Shown: in pieces, positions 18,083-28,765 of the stretch
How positions within the stretch are numbered: position 1 is the stretch's first letter
Layout of the letters: each line of letters begins with the position of its first letter
DNA from: Cryptomeria japonica
Taxonomy: Eukaryota > Streptophyta > Pinopsida > Cupressales > Cupressaceae
Reading direction: 5' to 3'
DNA length: 30,000 nucleotides
Assembly (NCBI RefSeq): GCF_030272615.1
Contig: NW_026729302.1
Span: 15,001-45,000 of the forward strand
The notes under the pieces: generated by a model
Told to the model about the DNA's origin: nothing
The model's database searches: none
Seen by the model: only the letters and a program-made list of their open reading frames with translations
Position numbers and translations under genes: made by a program

Positions 18083-20751
18083 CGCCGGGCGTCGCAATGC
18101 TATTTGAATAAACCTTTTGCCCGTTTGCGTTCTCGTCGGGGCCGGGCCGGGCCGGGGTGCGCTGCCCGCACTACCGCGCGCGCGGGGGCGACACCGAGCG
18201 CGCACCCGAGGCGCCCCGAGCACACAGGCCACGGTGCAACCCGGGCGTTGTGCGCGCACCCCGGTGCGCCCGAGGTGCTGCGCGCGCACCCAGGTGAAAT
18301 CGGTGTGCACCTCGGCCAGTGCGCGCTCGGTCGAGTCGCGCACGTTGGCCAAGGTGCACGGTGATGTTTCTTACTCTAAGGTTCCGCACCAGACGCCCGG
18401 GACAGGTGAGCGAAGCTGGGCGGGGCCGGGTGCGCGGCCGGGGCAGGTGCACGCAGCTGGAGAGAGCTTTGGAGCACACCAGAGGTGCGCACCTTGGAGC
18501 ACACTTCGGAGCGCACCAATGATGCGCTCCATTCAAAAGTTTCCTGAAAAGGCAAAAAAAGTTGAGATTATAGAATTTCCCACTTGAGAGATTGTAAAAA
18601 AAAAAAATTTAAAATGAAGGAAACGCGGGTGCCAAGGTGTGCGCGCCCGGGTGCGCAGCCCAGCCAAGGTGTGCGCACCAAGGCGCCCACCCTGGCGAAG
18701 GTGCACGCAAGGTGCGCACCCGAGGCAAACCGGACAATTAACCCAACTTTCGACTTCGCGCGCACCTGCGCACCTTGGAGCGCACTTCGGAGCGCTCCTT
18801 GGTGCGCACCAATCTTGGGCACCTCGGAGTGCACCATGGCGCCCACCAAGGTGCGCACCCGGGGCAAACCGAGCTCCGACTTCGTGCGCACCTTGGAGCG
18901 CACGAAAGGTGCGCACCATGGCGCCCACCAAGGTGCGCAGCCCAGCCAAGGCGTGCGCATCAAGGTGCGCACCCTGGCGAAGGTGCGCACCCGGGGCAAA
19001 CCGAGCTCCGACTTCGTGCGCACCTTGGAGCGCACAAAGGGTGCGCAACCCAGCCAAGGTGTGCGCACCCCGGGCAAACCGAGCTCCGAATCGTGCGCAC
19101 CTTGGAGCACACTTCGGAGCCCTCCTTGGTGCGCACCGATGTTGCGCACCTCGGAGCGCACCCGGGGAAAACAATGCAATTAACCCGACTTTCGACTTCG
19201 TGGGCACCTCGGAGCGCTCTCGGGTTCGCACCTCGGAGCACACCGAGGTGCGCACCTTTGATGCGCTGCCTTCACCAATTTCCAGAAAAGGCAAGAAAAC
19301 ATTGAGAAGGTGTGCGCACCGAGGTGCCCACCCTGGCGAAGGTGCACGCGAGGTGCGCACCCGGGGCAAACCGGGCTCCGACTTCGTGCACGCCATGCTG
19401 CGCACCTTGGAGGGCCATGGTGCGCACCTTGGAGCACACTTCGGAGCGCTCAATGGTGCCCAACCCAGCCAAGGTGCCCACCGCGGCGAAGGTGCACGCG
19501 AGGTGCGCACCCGGGGCAAACCGGGCTCCGACTTCGTGCACGCCGCACCTTGGAGCACACTTCGGAGCGCTCCTTGGTGCGCACCAGGGCGCGCAACCCA
19601 GCCGAGGTGCCCACCCCGGCGAAGGTGCACGCGGGGTGCGCACCCGGGGCAAACCGGGCTCCGACTTCGTGCACGCCATGGTGCCCACCGCGGCGAAGGT
19701 GCACGCGAGGTGCGCACCCGGGGCAAACCGGGCTCCGACTTCGTGCACGCCGCACCTTGGAGCACACTTCGGAGCGCTCCTTGGTGCGCACCAGGGCGCG
19801 CAACCCAGCCGAGGTGCCCACCCCGGCGAAGGTGCACGCGAGGTGCGCACCCGGGGCAAACCGGGCTCCGACTTCGTGCACGCCATGGTGCCCACCGCGG
19901 CGAAGGTGCACGCGAGGTGCGCACCCGGGGCAAACCGGGCTCCGACTTCGTGCACGCCGCACCTTGGAGCACACTTCGGAGCGCTCCTTGGTGCGCACCA
20001 TGGTGCCCACCAGGGCGCGCAACCCCGCCGAAGGTGCACGCGAGGTGCGCACCCGGGGCAAACCGGGCTCCGACTTCGTGCACGCCGCACCTTGGAGCAC
20101 ACTTCGGAGCGCTCCTTGGTGCGCACCAGGGCGCGCAACCCCGCCGAAGGTGCACGCGAGGTGCGCACCCGGGGCAAACCGGGCTCCGACTTCGTGCACG
20201 CCATGGTGCGCACCAGGGTGCCCACCGCGGCGAAGGTGCGCACCCGGGGCAAACCGGGCTCCGACTTCGTGCACGCCGCACCTTGGAGCACACTTCGGAG
20301 CGCTCCTTGGTGCGCACCAGGGCGCGCAACCCAGCCGAGGTGCCCACCCCGGCGAAGGTGCACGCGAGGTGCGCACCCGGGGCAAACCGGGCTCCGACTT
20401 CGTGCACGCCATGGTGCCCACCGCGGCGAAGGTGCGCACCCGGGGCAAACCGGGCTAGGACTTCGTGCACGCCGCACCTTGGAGCACACTTCGGAGCGCT
20501 CCTTGGTGCGCACCATGGTGCCCACCAGGCCGCGCAACCCAGCCAAGGTGTGCGCACCAAGGTGCACGCGAGGTGCGCACCCGGGGCAAACCGGGGTCCG
20601 GCTTCGTGCACGCCGCACCTTGGAGCACACATCGGGGCGCTCCCGGGTTCGCACCGGCGTTGCGCACCGTGGTGGGCACCTCGGAGCGCACCGTGGTGGG
20701 CACCTCGGAGCACACCAAGGTGGGCAGCGAGGTGCGCACCTTTGATGCGAT
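18083..20751. repeat. 5S trailer, A0/A1 blocks and dimeric GC-rich array, unit 2
   Basis: Counterpart of 12050-14717. At 19647 it has G where unit 1 has A (13614), and near 19692 it has CCGCGGCGAAGG where unit 1 has CCGCGCCAAGG, one base shorter. Units 2 and 3 agree at both places, so unit 1 carries the derived or edge form. Confidence 0.88.
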
Positions 20752-22695
20752 GCCTTCACTAATTTCCATAAAAGGCAAAAAAAAACGAGATTTTAAAATT
20801 TCCGTTTTGAAAGATAGTGAGAAAAAGGGAATGCTGGTGCCATCTTGAGCCCGCCCTGGTGCGCAGCCCAGCCAAGGTGTGCGCACCAAGGTGCCCACCC
20901 TGGCGAAGGTGCGCGCCCGGGCAATTAACCCAACTTCCAACTTCGCGCGCGCCAGGGTGGGAGCGCACCCAACAACCGGGCCTGGGAAGAGCCAATGCGA
21001 GAAACCCCACCAAACGCTCTGACAAAAAAAGAGGGGGCGCTCCAGTAACCCCGCTTCGGAGCGCACCCTGGGCAAACCCAGCGAGGGTGCCCACCCCGGC
21101 CAAGGTGCAGGCGAGGTGCGCACCCGGGGCAAACCGGGCTCCGACAACGTGCACGCCGCACCTTGGAGCACACTTCGTAGCGCTCCCGGGTGCGCACCTC
21201 AGAGCACACCAAGGTGGGCAGCGAGGTGCGCACCTTTGATGCGCTGCCTTCACTAATTTCCAGAAAAGGCAAAAAAAAGAGGAGATTTTAAAATTTCCGT
21301 TTTGAAAGATAGTGAAAAAAACGGAACGCGGGTGCCATCTTGAGCCCGCCCTGGTGCACAGCCCAGGTAAGGTGCCCACCCTGGCAAAGGTGCGCACCCG
21401 GGCAATTAACCCTACTTCCGACTTCGTGCGCGCCAGGGTGGCAACCGGGCCTGGGAAGAGCCAATGCGAGAAACCCCACCAAACGCTCCGACAAAAAAAG
21501 AGGCGGCGCTCCAATAACCCCGCTTCGGAGCGCAGCCGGGGCAAACCCAGCCAAGGTGCCCACCCCGACGAAGGTGCACGCGAGGTGCGCACCCGGGGCA
21601 AACCGGGCTCCGACAACGTGCACGCAGCACCTTGGAGCACACTTCGAAGCACTCCCGGGTGCCCACCGGCGTTGCGCACCGTGGTGGGCAGCGAGGTGCG
21701 CACCTTTGATGCGCTGCCTTCACTAATTTCCAGAAAAGGCAAAAAAAAATGAGATTTTAAAATTTCCGTTTTGAAAGATAGTGAAAAAAACGGAACGCGG
21801 GTGCCATCTTGAGCCCGCCCTGGTGCGCAGCCCAGGCAAGGCATGCGCACCAAGGTGCCCACCCGCGGTGCACGCCCGGGGCAAACCGGGCTCCGACTTC
21901 GTGCAGGCCGCACCTTGGAGCACACTTCGGAGCGCTCCTTGGTGCGCACCATGGTGCCCACCAGGGCGCACCCGGGGCAAACCGGGCTCCGACTTCGTGC
22001 ACGCCGCACCTTGGAGCACACATCGGAGCGCTCCCAGGTTCGCACCAGCGTTGCGCACCTTTGATGCGCTGCCTTCACTAATTTCCAGAAAAGGCAAAAA
22101 AAAACGATATTTTAAAATTTCCGTTCTGAAAGATAGTGAAAAAAACGGAACGCGGGTGCCATCTTGAGCCCTTCCTGGTGCGCAGCCCAGGCAAGTTGTG
22201 CGCACCAAGGTGCCCACCCTGGCGGAGGTGCGCGCCCGGGGCAAACCGGGCTCCGACTTCGTGCACTGCATGGTGCCCACCAAGGCGCGCAACCCAGCCA
22301 AGGTGCCCACCGCAGCGAAGGTGCACGCGAGGTGCGCACCCGAGGTGCACACCCGGGGCAAACCGAGCTCCGACTTCGTGCACGCCGCACCTTGGAGCAC
22401 ACTTCAGAGCGCTCCTTGGTGCGCACCAGGGCGCGCAACCCAGCCAAGGTGCTCACCCCGGCGAAGGTGCACGCGAGGTGCGCACCCGGGGCAAGCCGGG
22501 CTCGGACTTCGTGCACGCCGCACCTTGGAGCACACATCGGAGCGCTCCCGGGTTCGCACCAGCATTGCGCACCTTTGATGCGCTGCCTTCACTAATTTCC
22601 AGAAAAGGAAAAAAAAAAAAAAAAAACGAGATTTTAAAATTTCCGTTTTGAAAGATAGTGAAAAAAACGGAACGCGGGTGCCATCTTGAGCCCGC
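20752..22695. repeat. Five A-rich block modules (A2-A6), unit 2
   Basis: Blocks start at 20752, 21246, 21716, 22071 and 22585 with the same inverted-repeat pattern as unit 1. The last block has a longer pure A run (18) with the C of AAGGC replaced by A. G at 21083 (GCGAGGG) replaces unit 1's C. Confidence 0.9.
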
Positions 22696-22731
22696 CCTGG
22701 TGTGCAGCCCAGGCAAGTTGTGCGCACCAAG

Positions 22732-23986
22732 GCACCCACCCTGGCCAAGGTGGGTCACGGGGTGGGTCCTAGGGTGGGTAACGGGGTGGGTACTAAGGTG
22801 CGTGCCAAGGTGGGTCATGGGGTGGGTGCCAAGGTGGGCACCAGGGTGGGTGTGCACCAACCCTAGCCAGGGTAGGTCACGGGGTGGTTGTCGGGGTGGG
22901 CGTCAAGGAGCCAAGGTGGGTGGCAAGTAGCCAAGTTGCGTGCCAAGGTGGGTGTCGGGGTGGGTGCCAAGGATCCAAGGTGGGTGCCAAGGAACCAAGG
23001 TGGGTGTCTGGGTGGGTGCCGAGGTGGGAGCCAGGGTGGGTCCCAAGGTGAGTGCAAAGGTGGGTGCCAGGGTCAAGGTGAGTGCCAATGTGGGTTCCAA
23101 GGTGCCAGGGTCAGGGTGAGTGCCAATGTGGGTTCAAAGGTGCTAAGTTGGGTGCGAGGTTGGGTGCGAGGGTGGGTGGGTGCCAAGGTGTGCTAGGTGG
23201 AAGCCCGGGTGGGTCGACATCCCATGGGTGTCGAGTTGGGTGCCTGATGGGTGCTTCTTGTCAAGTTTTAGTCGTCGGGACTCATTTCGAGCCTTAGAGG
23301 TCGTTTCTTGTCCGGTTGCCCTGTCTTCGACCTGGGAACCCAATTTTGGTCCTCGGGTCCCATTTTTTTTTGTCTCGCATCCCACTTTTGGCCTGTGGCC
23401 TTTTCGGGGTCGATTCTCGTTTTGGGCATCAGAGCATGTTTCTTCTCCTAAAACCCAATATTTGTTTATTAAGTCTCGGAACACATTTTTGTTCTCGTGG
23501 ACCCATCATGGGTCTTGGAACGCATTTGTGGTCCTTGGGTCCCATTTTGCATCCCGAAACTTGTGTTTTGGTGCTTGATCCCTATTTTGGGTGCCCACCT
23601 TGCACCAAGTGCGCACCCGGGGCAAACCGAGCGCCTTGGTGCACCGGGGCAAGATCGAGCGTGCACCCGAGGCGCCCCGAACATGCACCAAGGTGCACTC
23701 GGCCCACATGTGAGCGCAGGTCGTTGCGCCCGAGGTGGTGTGTGGGCACCGCGTTGCAGACGGGACACTGCACGCACACGACGCCCCGTCCAGGTGCACG
23801 CACGTAGGCCGGGCCGGGTGCACACCCGACGCCCTAGCAAGGTGCGCGCACCCGGGCAGGGCTCACACTTGGCGAACGGGGCGCACTTCGCGAGGGAGGG
23901 TGTGCACCTCGACGGGGGTGGGTGGCCGGGGTGGATTCGCACGTGGGTCGCGGTTTGCTAAGTACACACTGCGACAAGCTCATAAC
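22732..23986. repeat. G-rich array, T-rich segment and 5S leader, unit 3
   Basis: Counterpart of 10664-11918 with GGTCGACATCCC instead of GGTCGGCATCCC at about 23212-23223, which creates a GTCGAC hexamer. The quadruplex-type motif is at 22759-22778. No gene is visible. Confidence 0.85.
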
Positions 23987-24105
23987 GGGTGCGATCATAC
24001 CAGCGTTAGTGCACCGGATCCCATCAGAACTCCGCAGTTAAGCGTGCTTGGGCCGGAGTAGTACTGGGATGGGTGACCTCCCGGGAAGTCCCGGTGTTGC
24101 ACCCT
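23987..24105 (+). rRNA. 5S rRNA: 5S ribosomal RNA, copy 3 (A-box variant)
   Basis: Complete 5S gene with one change from copies 1 and 2: T instead of C at position 59 (24045), giving the A box AGTTAAGCGTGCTTGG, the form common in flowering plants. The remaining internal promoter, terminal helix and length are the same. The change keeps the A box acceptable, so the gene looks functional, but its terminator is altered (next entry). Confidence 0.97.
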
Positions 24106-24117
24106 TTCTTAGTTTTT
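24105..24117 (+). terminator. Interrupted Pol III terminator, 5S copy 3
   Basis: The first T run is TTTCTT (24105-24110) instead of TTTTTT, leaving at most three T in a row. The back-up T5 at 24113-24117 is intact. If it is transcribed, termination would be expected mainly at the second run, giving a precursor about 8-12 bases longer. Confidence 0.8.
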
Positions 24118-26786
24118 CGCCGGGCGTCGCAATGCTATTTGAATAAACCTTTTGCCCGTTTGCGTTCTCGTCGGGGCCGGGCCGGGCCGGGGTGCGCTGC
24201 CCGCACTACCGCGCGCGCGGGGGCGACACCGAGCGCGCACCCGAGGCGCCCCGAGCACACAGGCCACGGTGCAACCCGGGCGTTGTGCGCGCACCCCGGT
24301 GCGCCCGAGGTGCTGCGCGCGCACCCAGGTGAAATCGGTGTGCACCTCGGCCAGTGCGCGCTCGGTCGAGTCGCGCACGTTGGCCAAGGTGCACGGTGAT
24401 GTTTCTTACTCTAAGGTTCCGCACCAGACGCCCGGGACAGGTGAGCGAAGCTGGGCGGGGCCGGGTGCGCGGCCGGGGCAGGTGCACGCAGCTGGAGAGA
24501 GCTTTGGAGCACACCAGAGGTGCGCACCTTGGAGCACACTTCGGAGCGCACCAATGATGCGCTCCATTCAAAAGTTTCCTGAAAAGGCAAAAAAAGTTGA
24601 GATTATAGAATTTCCCACTTGAGAGATTGTAAAAAAAAAAAATTTAAAATGAAGGAAACGCGGGTGCCAAGGTGTGCGCGCCCGGGTGCGCAGCCCAGCC
24701 AAGGTGTGCGCACCAAGGCGCCCACCCTGGCGAAGGTGCACGCAAGGTGCGCACCCGAGGCAAACCGGACAATTAACCCAACTTTCGACTTCGCGCGCAC
24801 CTGCGCACCTTGGAGCGCACTTCGGAGCGCTCCTTGGTGCGCACCAATCTTGGGCACCTCGGAGTGCACCATGGCGCCCACCAAGGTGCGCACCCGGGGC
24901 AAACCGAGCTCCGACTTCGTGCGCACCTTGGAGCGCACGAAAGGTGCGCACCATGGCGCCCACCAAGGTGCGCAGCCCAGCCAAGGCGTGCGCATCAAGG
25001 TGCGCACCCTGGCGAAGGTGCGCACCCGGGGCAAACCGAGCTCCGACTTCGTGCGCACCTTGGAGCGCACAAAGGGTGCGCAACCCAGCCAAGGTGTGCG
25101 CACCCCGGGCAAACCGAGCTCCGAATCGTGCGCACCTTGGAGCACACTTCGGAGCCCTCCTTGGTGCGCACCGATGTTGCGCACCTCGGAGCGCACCCGG
25201 GGAAAACAATGCAATTAACCCGACTTTCGACTTCGTGGGCACCTCGGAGCGCTCTCGGGTTCGCACCTCGGAGCACACCGAGGTGCGCACCTTTGATGCG
25301 CTGCCTTCACCAATTTCCAGAAAAGGCAAGAAAACATTGAGAAGGTGTGCGCACCGAGGTGCCCACCCTGGCGAAGGTGCACGCGAGGTGCGCACCCGGG
25401 GCAAACCGGGCTCCGACTTCGTGCACGCCATGCTGCGCACCTTGGAGGGCCATGGTGCGCACCTTGGAGCACACTTCGGAGCGCTCAATGGTGCCCAACC
25501 CAGCCAAGGTGCCCACCGCGGCGAAGGTGCACGCGAGGTGCGCACCCGGGGCAAACCGGGCTCCGACTTCGTGCACGCCGCACCTTGGAGCACACTTCGG
25601 AGCGCTCCTTGGTGCGCACCAGGGCGCGCAACCCAGCCGAGGTGCCCACCCCGGCGAAGGTGCACGCGGGGTGCGCACCCGGGGCAAACCGGGCTCCGAC
25701 TTCGTGCACGCCATGGTGCCCACCGCGGCGAAGGTGCACGCGAGGTGCGCACCCGGGGCAAACCGGGCTCCGACTTCGTGCACGCCGCACCTTGGAGCAC
25801 ACTTCGGAGCGCTCCTTGGTGCGCACCAGGGCGCGCAACCCAGCCGAGGTGCCCACCCCGGCGAAGGTGCACGCGAGGTGCGCACCCGGGGCAAACCGGG
25901 CTCCGACTTCGTGCACGCCATGGTGCCCACCGCGGCGAAGGTGCACGCGAGGTGCGCACCCGGGGCAAACCGGGCTCCGACTTCGTGCACGCCGCACCTT
26001 GGAGCACACTTCGGAGCGCTCCTTGGTGCGCACCATGGTGCCCACCAGGGCGCGCAACCCCGCCGAAGGTGCACGCGAGGTGCGCACCCGGGGCAAACCG
26101 GGCTCCGACTTCGTGCACGCCGCACCTTGGAGCACACTTCGGAGCGCTCCTTGGTGCGCACCAGGGCGCGCAACCCCGCCGAAGGTGCACGCGAGGTGCG
26201 CACCCGGGGCAAACCGGGCTCCGACTTCGTGCACGCCATGGTGCGCACCAGGGTGCCCACCGCGGCGAAGGTGCGCACCCGGGGCAAACCGGGCTCCGAC
26301 TTCGTGCACGCCGCACCTTGGAGCACACTTCGGAGCGCTCCTTGGTGCGCACCAGGGCGCGCAACCCAGCCGAGGTGCCCACCCCGGCGAAGGTGCACGC
26401 GAGGTGCGCACCCGGGGCAAACCGGGCTCCGACTTCGTGCACGCCATGGTGCCCACCGCGGCGAAGGTGCGCACCCGGGGCAAACCGGGCTAGGACTTCG
26501 TGCACGCCGCACCTTGGAGCACACTTCGGAGCGCTCCTTGGTGCGCACCATGGTGCCCACCAGGCCGCGCAACCCAGCCAAGGTGTGCGCACCAAGGTGC
26601 ACGCGAGGTGCGCACCCGGGGCAAACCGGGGTCCGGCTTCGTGCACGCCGCACCTTGGAGCACACATCGGGGCGCTCCCGGGTTCGCACCGGCGTTGCGC
26701 ACCGTGGTGGGCACCTCGGAGCGCACCGTGGTGGGCACCTCGGAGCACACCAAGGTGGGCAGCGAGGTGCGCACCTTTGATGCGAT
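24118..26786. repeat. 5S trailer, A0/A1 blocks and dimeric GC-rich array, unit 3
   Basis: Agrees with unit 2 wherever unit 1 and unit 2 differ (CCGGGGCAAACC near 25678; CCGCGGCGAAGG near 25726). A1 starts at 25303. No gene is visible. Confidence 0.88.
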
Positions 26787-28729
26787 GCCTTCACTAATTT
26801 CCATAAAAGGCAAAAAAAAACGAGATTTTAAAATTTCCGTTTTGAAAGATAGTGAGAAAAAGGGAATGCTGGTGCCATCTTGAGCCCGCCCTGGTGCGCA
26901 GCCCAGCCAAGGTGTGCGCACCAAGGTGCCCACCCTGGCGAAGGTGCGCGCCCGGGCAATTAACCCAACTTCCAACTTCGCGCGCGCCAGGGTGGGAGCG
27001 CACCCAACAACCGGGCCTGGGAAGAGCCAATGCGAGAAACCCCACCAAACGCTCTGACAAAAAAAGAGGGGGCGCTCCAGTAACCCCGCTTCGGAGCGCA
27101 CCCTGGGCAAACCCAGCGAGGGTGCCCACCCCGGCCAAGGTGCAGGCGAGGTGCGCACCCGGGGCAAACCGGGCTCCGACAACGTGCACGCCGCACCTTG
27201 GAGCACACTTCGTAGCGCTCCCGGGTGCGCACCTCAGAGCACACCAAGGTGGGCAGCGAGGTGCGCACCTTTGATGCGCTGCCTTCACTAATTTCCAGAA
27301 AAGGCAAAAAAAAGAGGAGATTTTAAAATTTCCGTTTTGAAAGATAGTGAAAAAAACGGAACGCGGGTGCCATCTTGAGCCCGCCCTGGTGCACAGCCCA
27401 GGTAAGGTGCCCACCCTGGCAAAGGTGCGCACCCGGGCAATTAACCCTACTTCCGACTTCGTGCGCGCCAGGGTGGCAACCGGGCCTGGGAAGAGCCAAT
27501 GCGAGAAACCCCACCAAACGCTCCGACAAAAAAAGAGGCGGCGCTCCAATAACCCCGCTTCGGAGCGCAGCCGGGGCAAACCCAGCCAAGGTGCCCACCC
27601 CGACGAAGGTGCACGCGAGGTGCGCACCCGGGGCAAACCGGGCTCCGACAACGTGCACGCAGCACCTTGGAGCACACTTCGAAGCACTCCCGGGTGCCCA
27701 CCGGCGTTGCGCACCGTGGTGGGCAGCGAGGTGCGCACCTTTGATGCGCTGCCTTCACTAATTTCCAGAAAAGGCAAAAAAAAATGAGATTTTAAAATTT
27801 CCGTTTTGAAAGATAGTGAAAAAAACGGAACGCGGGTGCCATCTTGAGCCCGCCCTGGTGCGCAGCCCAGGCAAGGCATGCGCACCAAGGTGCCCACCCG
27901 CGGTGCACGCCCGGGGCAAACCGGGCTCCGACTTCGTGCAGGCCGCACCTTGGAGCACACTTCGGAGCGCTCCTTGGTGCGCACCATGGTGCCCACCAGG
28001 GCGCACCCGGGGCAAACCGGGCTCCGACTTCGTGCACGCCGCACCTTGGAGCACACATCGGAGCGCTCCCAGGTTCGCACCAGCGTTGCGCACCTTTGAT
28101 GCGCTGCCTTCACTAATTTCCAGAAAAGGCAAAAAAAAACGATATTTTAAAATTTCCGTTCTGAAAGATAGTGAAAAAAACGGAACGCGGGTGCCATCTT
28201 GAGCCCTTCCTGGTGCGCAGCCCAGGCAAGTTGTGCGCACCAAGGTGCCCACCCTGGCGGAGGTGCGCGCCCGGGGCAAACCGGGCTCCGACTTCGTGCA
28301 CTGCATGGTGCCCACCAAGGCGCGCAACCCAGCCAAGGTGCCCACCGCAGCGAAGGTGCACGCGAGGTGCGCACCCGAGGTGCACACCCGGGGCAAACCG
28401 AGCTCCGACTTCGTGCACGCCGCACCTTGGAGCACACTTCAGAGCGCTCCTTGGTGCGCACCAGGGCGCGCAACCCAGCCAAGGTGCTCACCCCGGCGAA
28501 GGTGCACGCGAGGTGCGCACCCGGGGCAAGCCGGGCTCGGACTTCGTGCACGCCGCACCTTGGAGCACACATCGGAGCGCTCCCGGGTTCGCACCAGCAT
28601 TGCGCACCTTTGATGCGCTGCCTTCACTAATTTCCAGAAAAGGCAAAAAAAAAAAAAAAACGAGATTTTAAAATTTCCGTTTTGAAAGATAGTGAAAAAA
28701 ACGGAACGCGGGTGCCATCTTGAGCCCGC
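26787..28729. repeat. Five A-rich block modules (A2-A6), unit 3
   Basis: Blocks start at 26787, 27281, 27751, 28106 and 28620. The last has C followed by 16 A, as in unit 1 and unlike unit 2. G at about 27118 is shared with unit 2. Confidence 0.9.
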
Positions 28730-28765
28730 CCTGGTGTGCAGCCCAGGCAAGTTGTGCGCACCAAG

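Larger units (their letters stand above)
16697..22731 (+). repeat. 6-kb 5S rDNA higher-order unit 2 (6035 bp)
   Basis: Same order as unit 1: G-rich 16697-17219 (quadruplex-type motif at 16724-16743), T-rich middle 17220-17553, leader 17554-17951, 5S 17952-18070, trailer and A0 18083-18633, repeat section I 18634-19309 with A1 at 19268, dimeric array 19310-20751, A-rich blocks at 20752, 21246, 21716, 22071 and 22585. It differs from unit 1 at the three places noted there. It alone has 18 A instead of C plus 16 A in the last A-rich block (about 22609-22626), making it one or two bases longer than its neighbours. Confidence 0.97.
22732..28765 (+). repeat. 6-kb 5S rDNA higher-order unit 3 (6034 bp)
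   Basis: Same order as unit 2: G-rich 22732-23254, T-rich 23255-23588, leader 23589-23986, 5S 23987-24105, trailer/A0 24118-24668, A1 at 25303, dimeric array 25345-26786, A-rich blocks at 26787, 27281, 27751, 28106 and 28620. Its private differences cluster around the gene: A at 23217 (G in the other three units), T at 24045 inside the 5S, and C at 24108 in the terminator. Confidence 0.97.
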
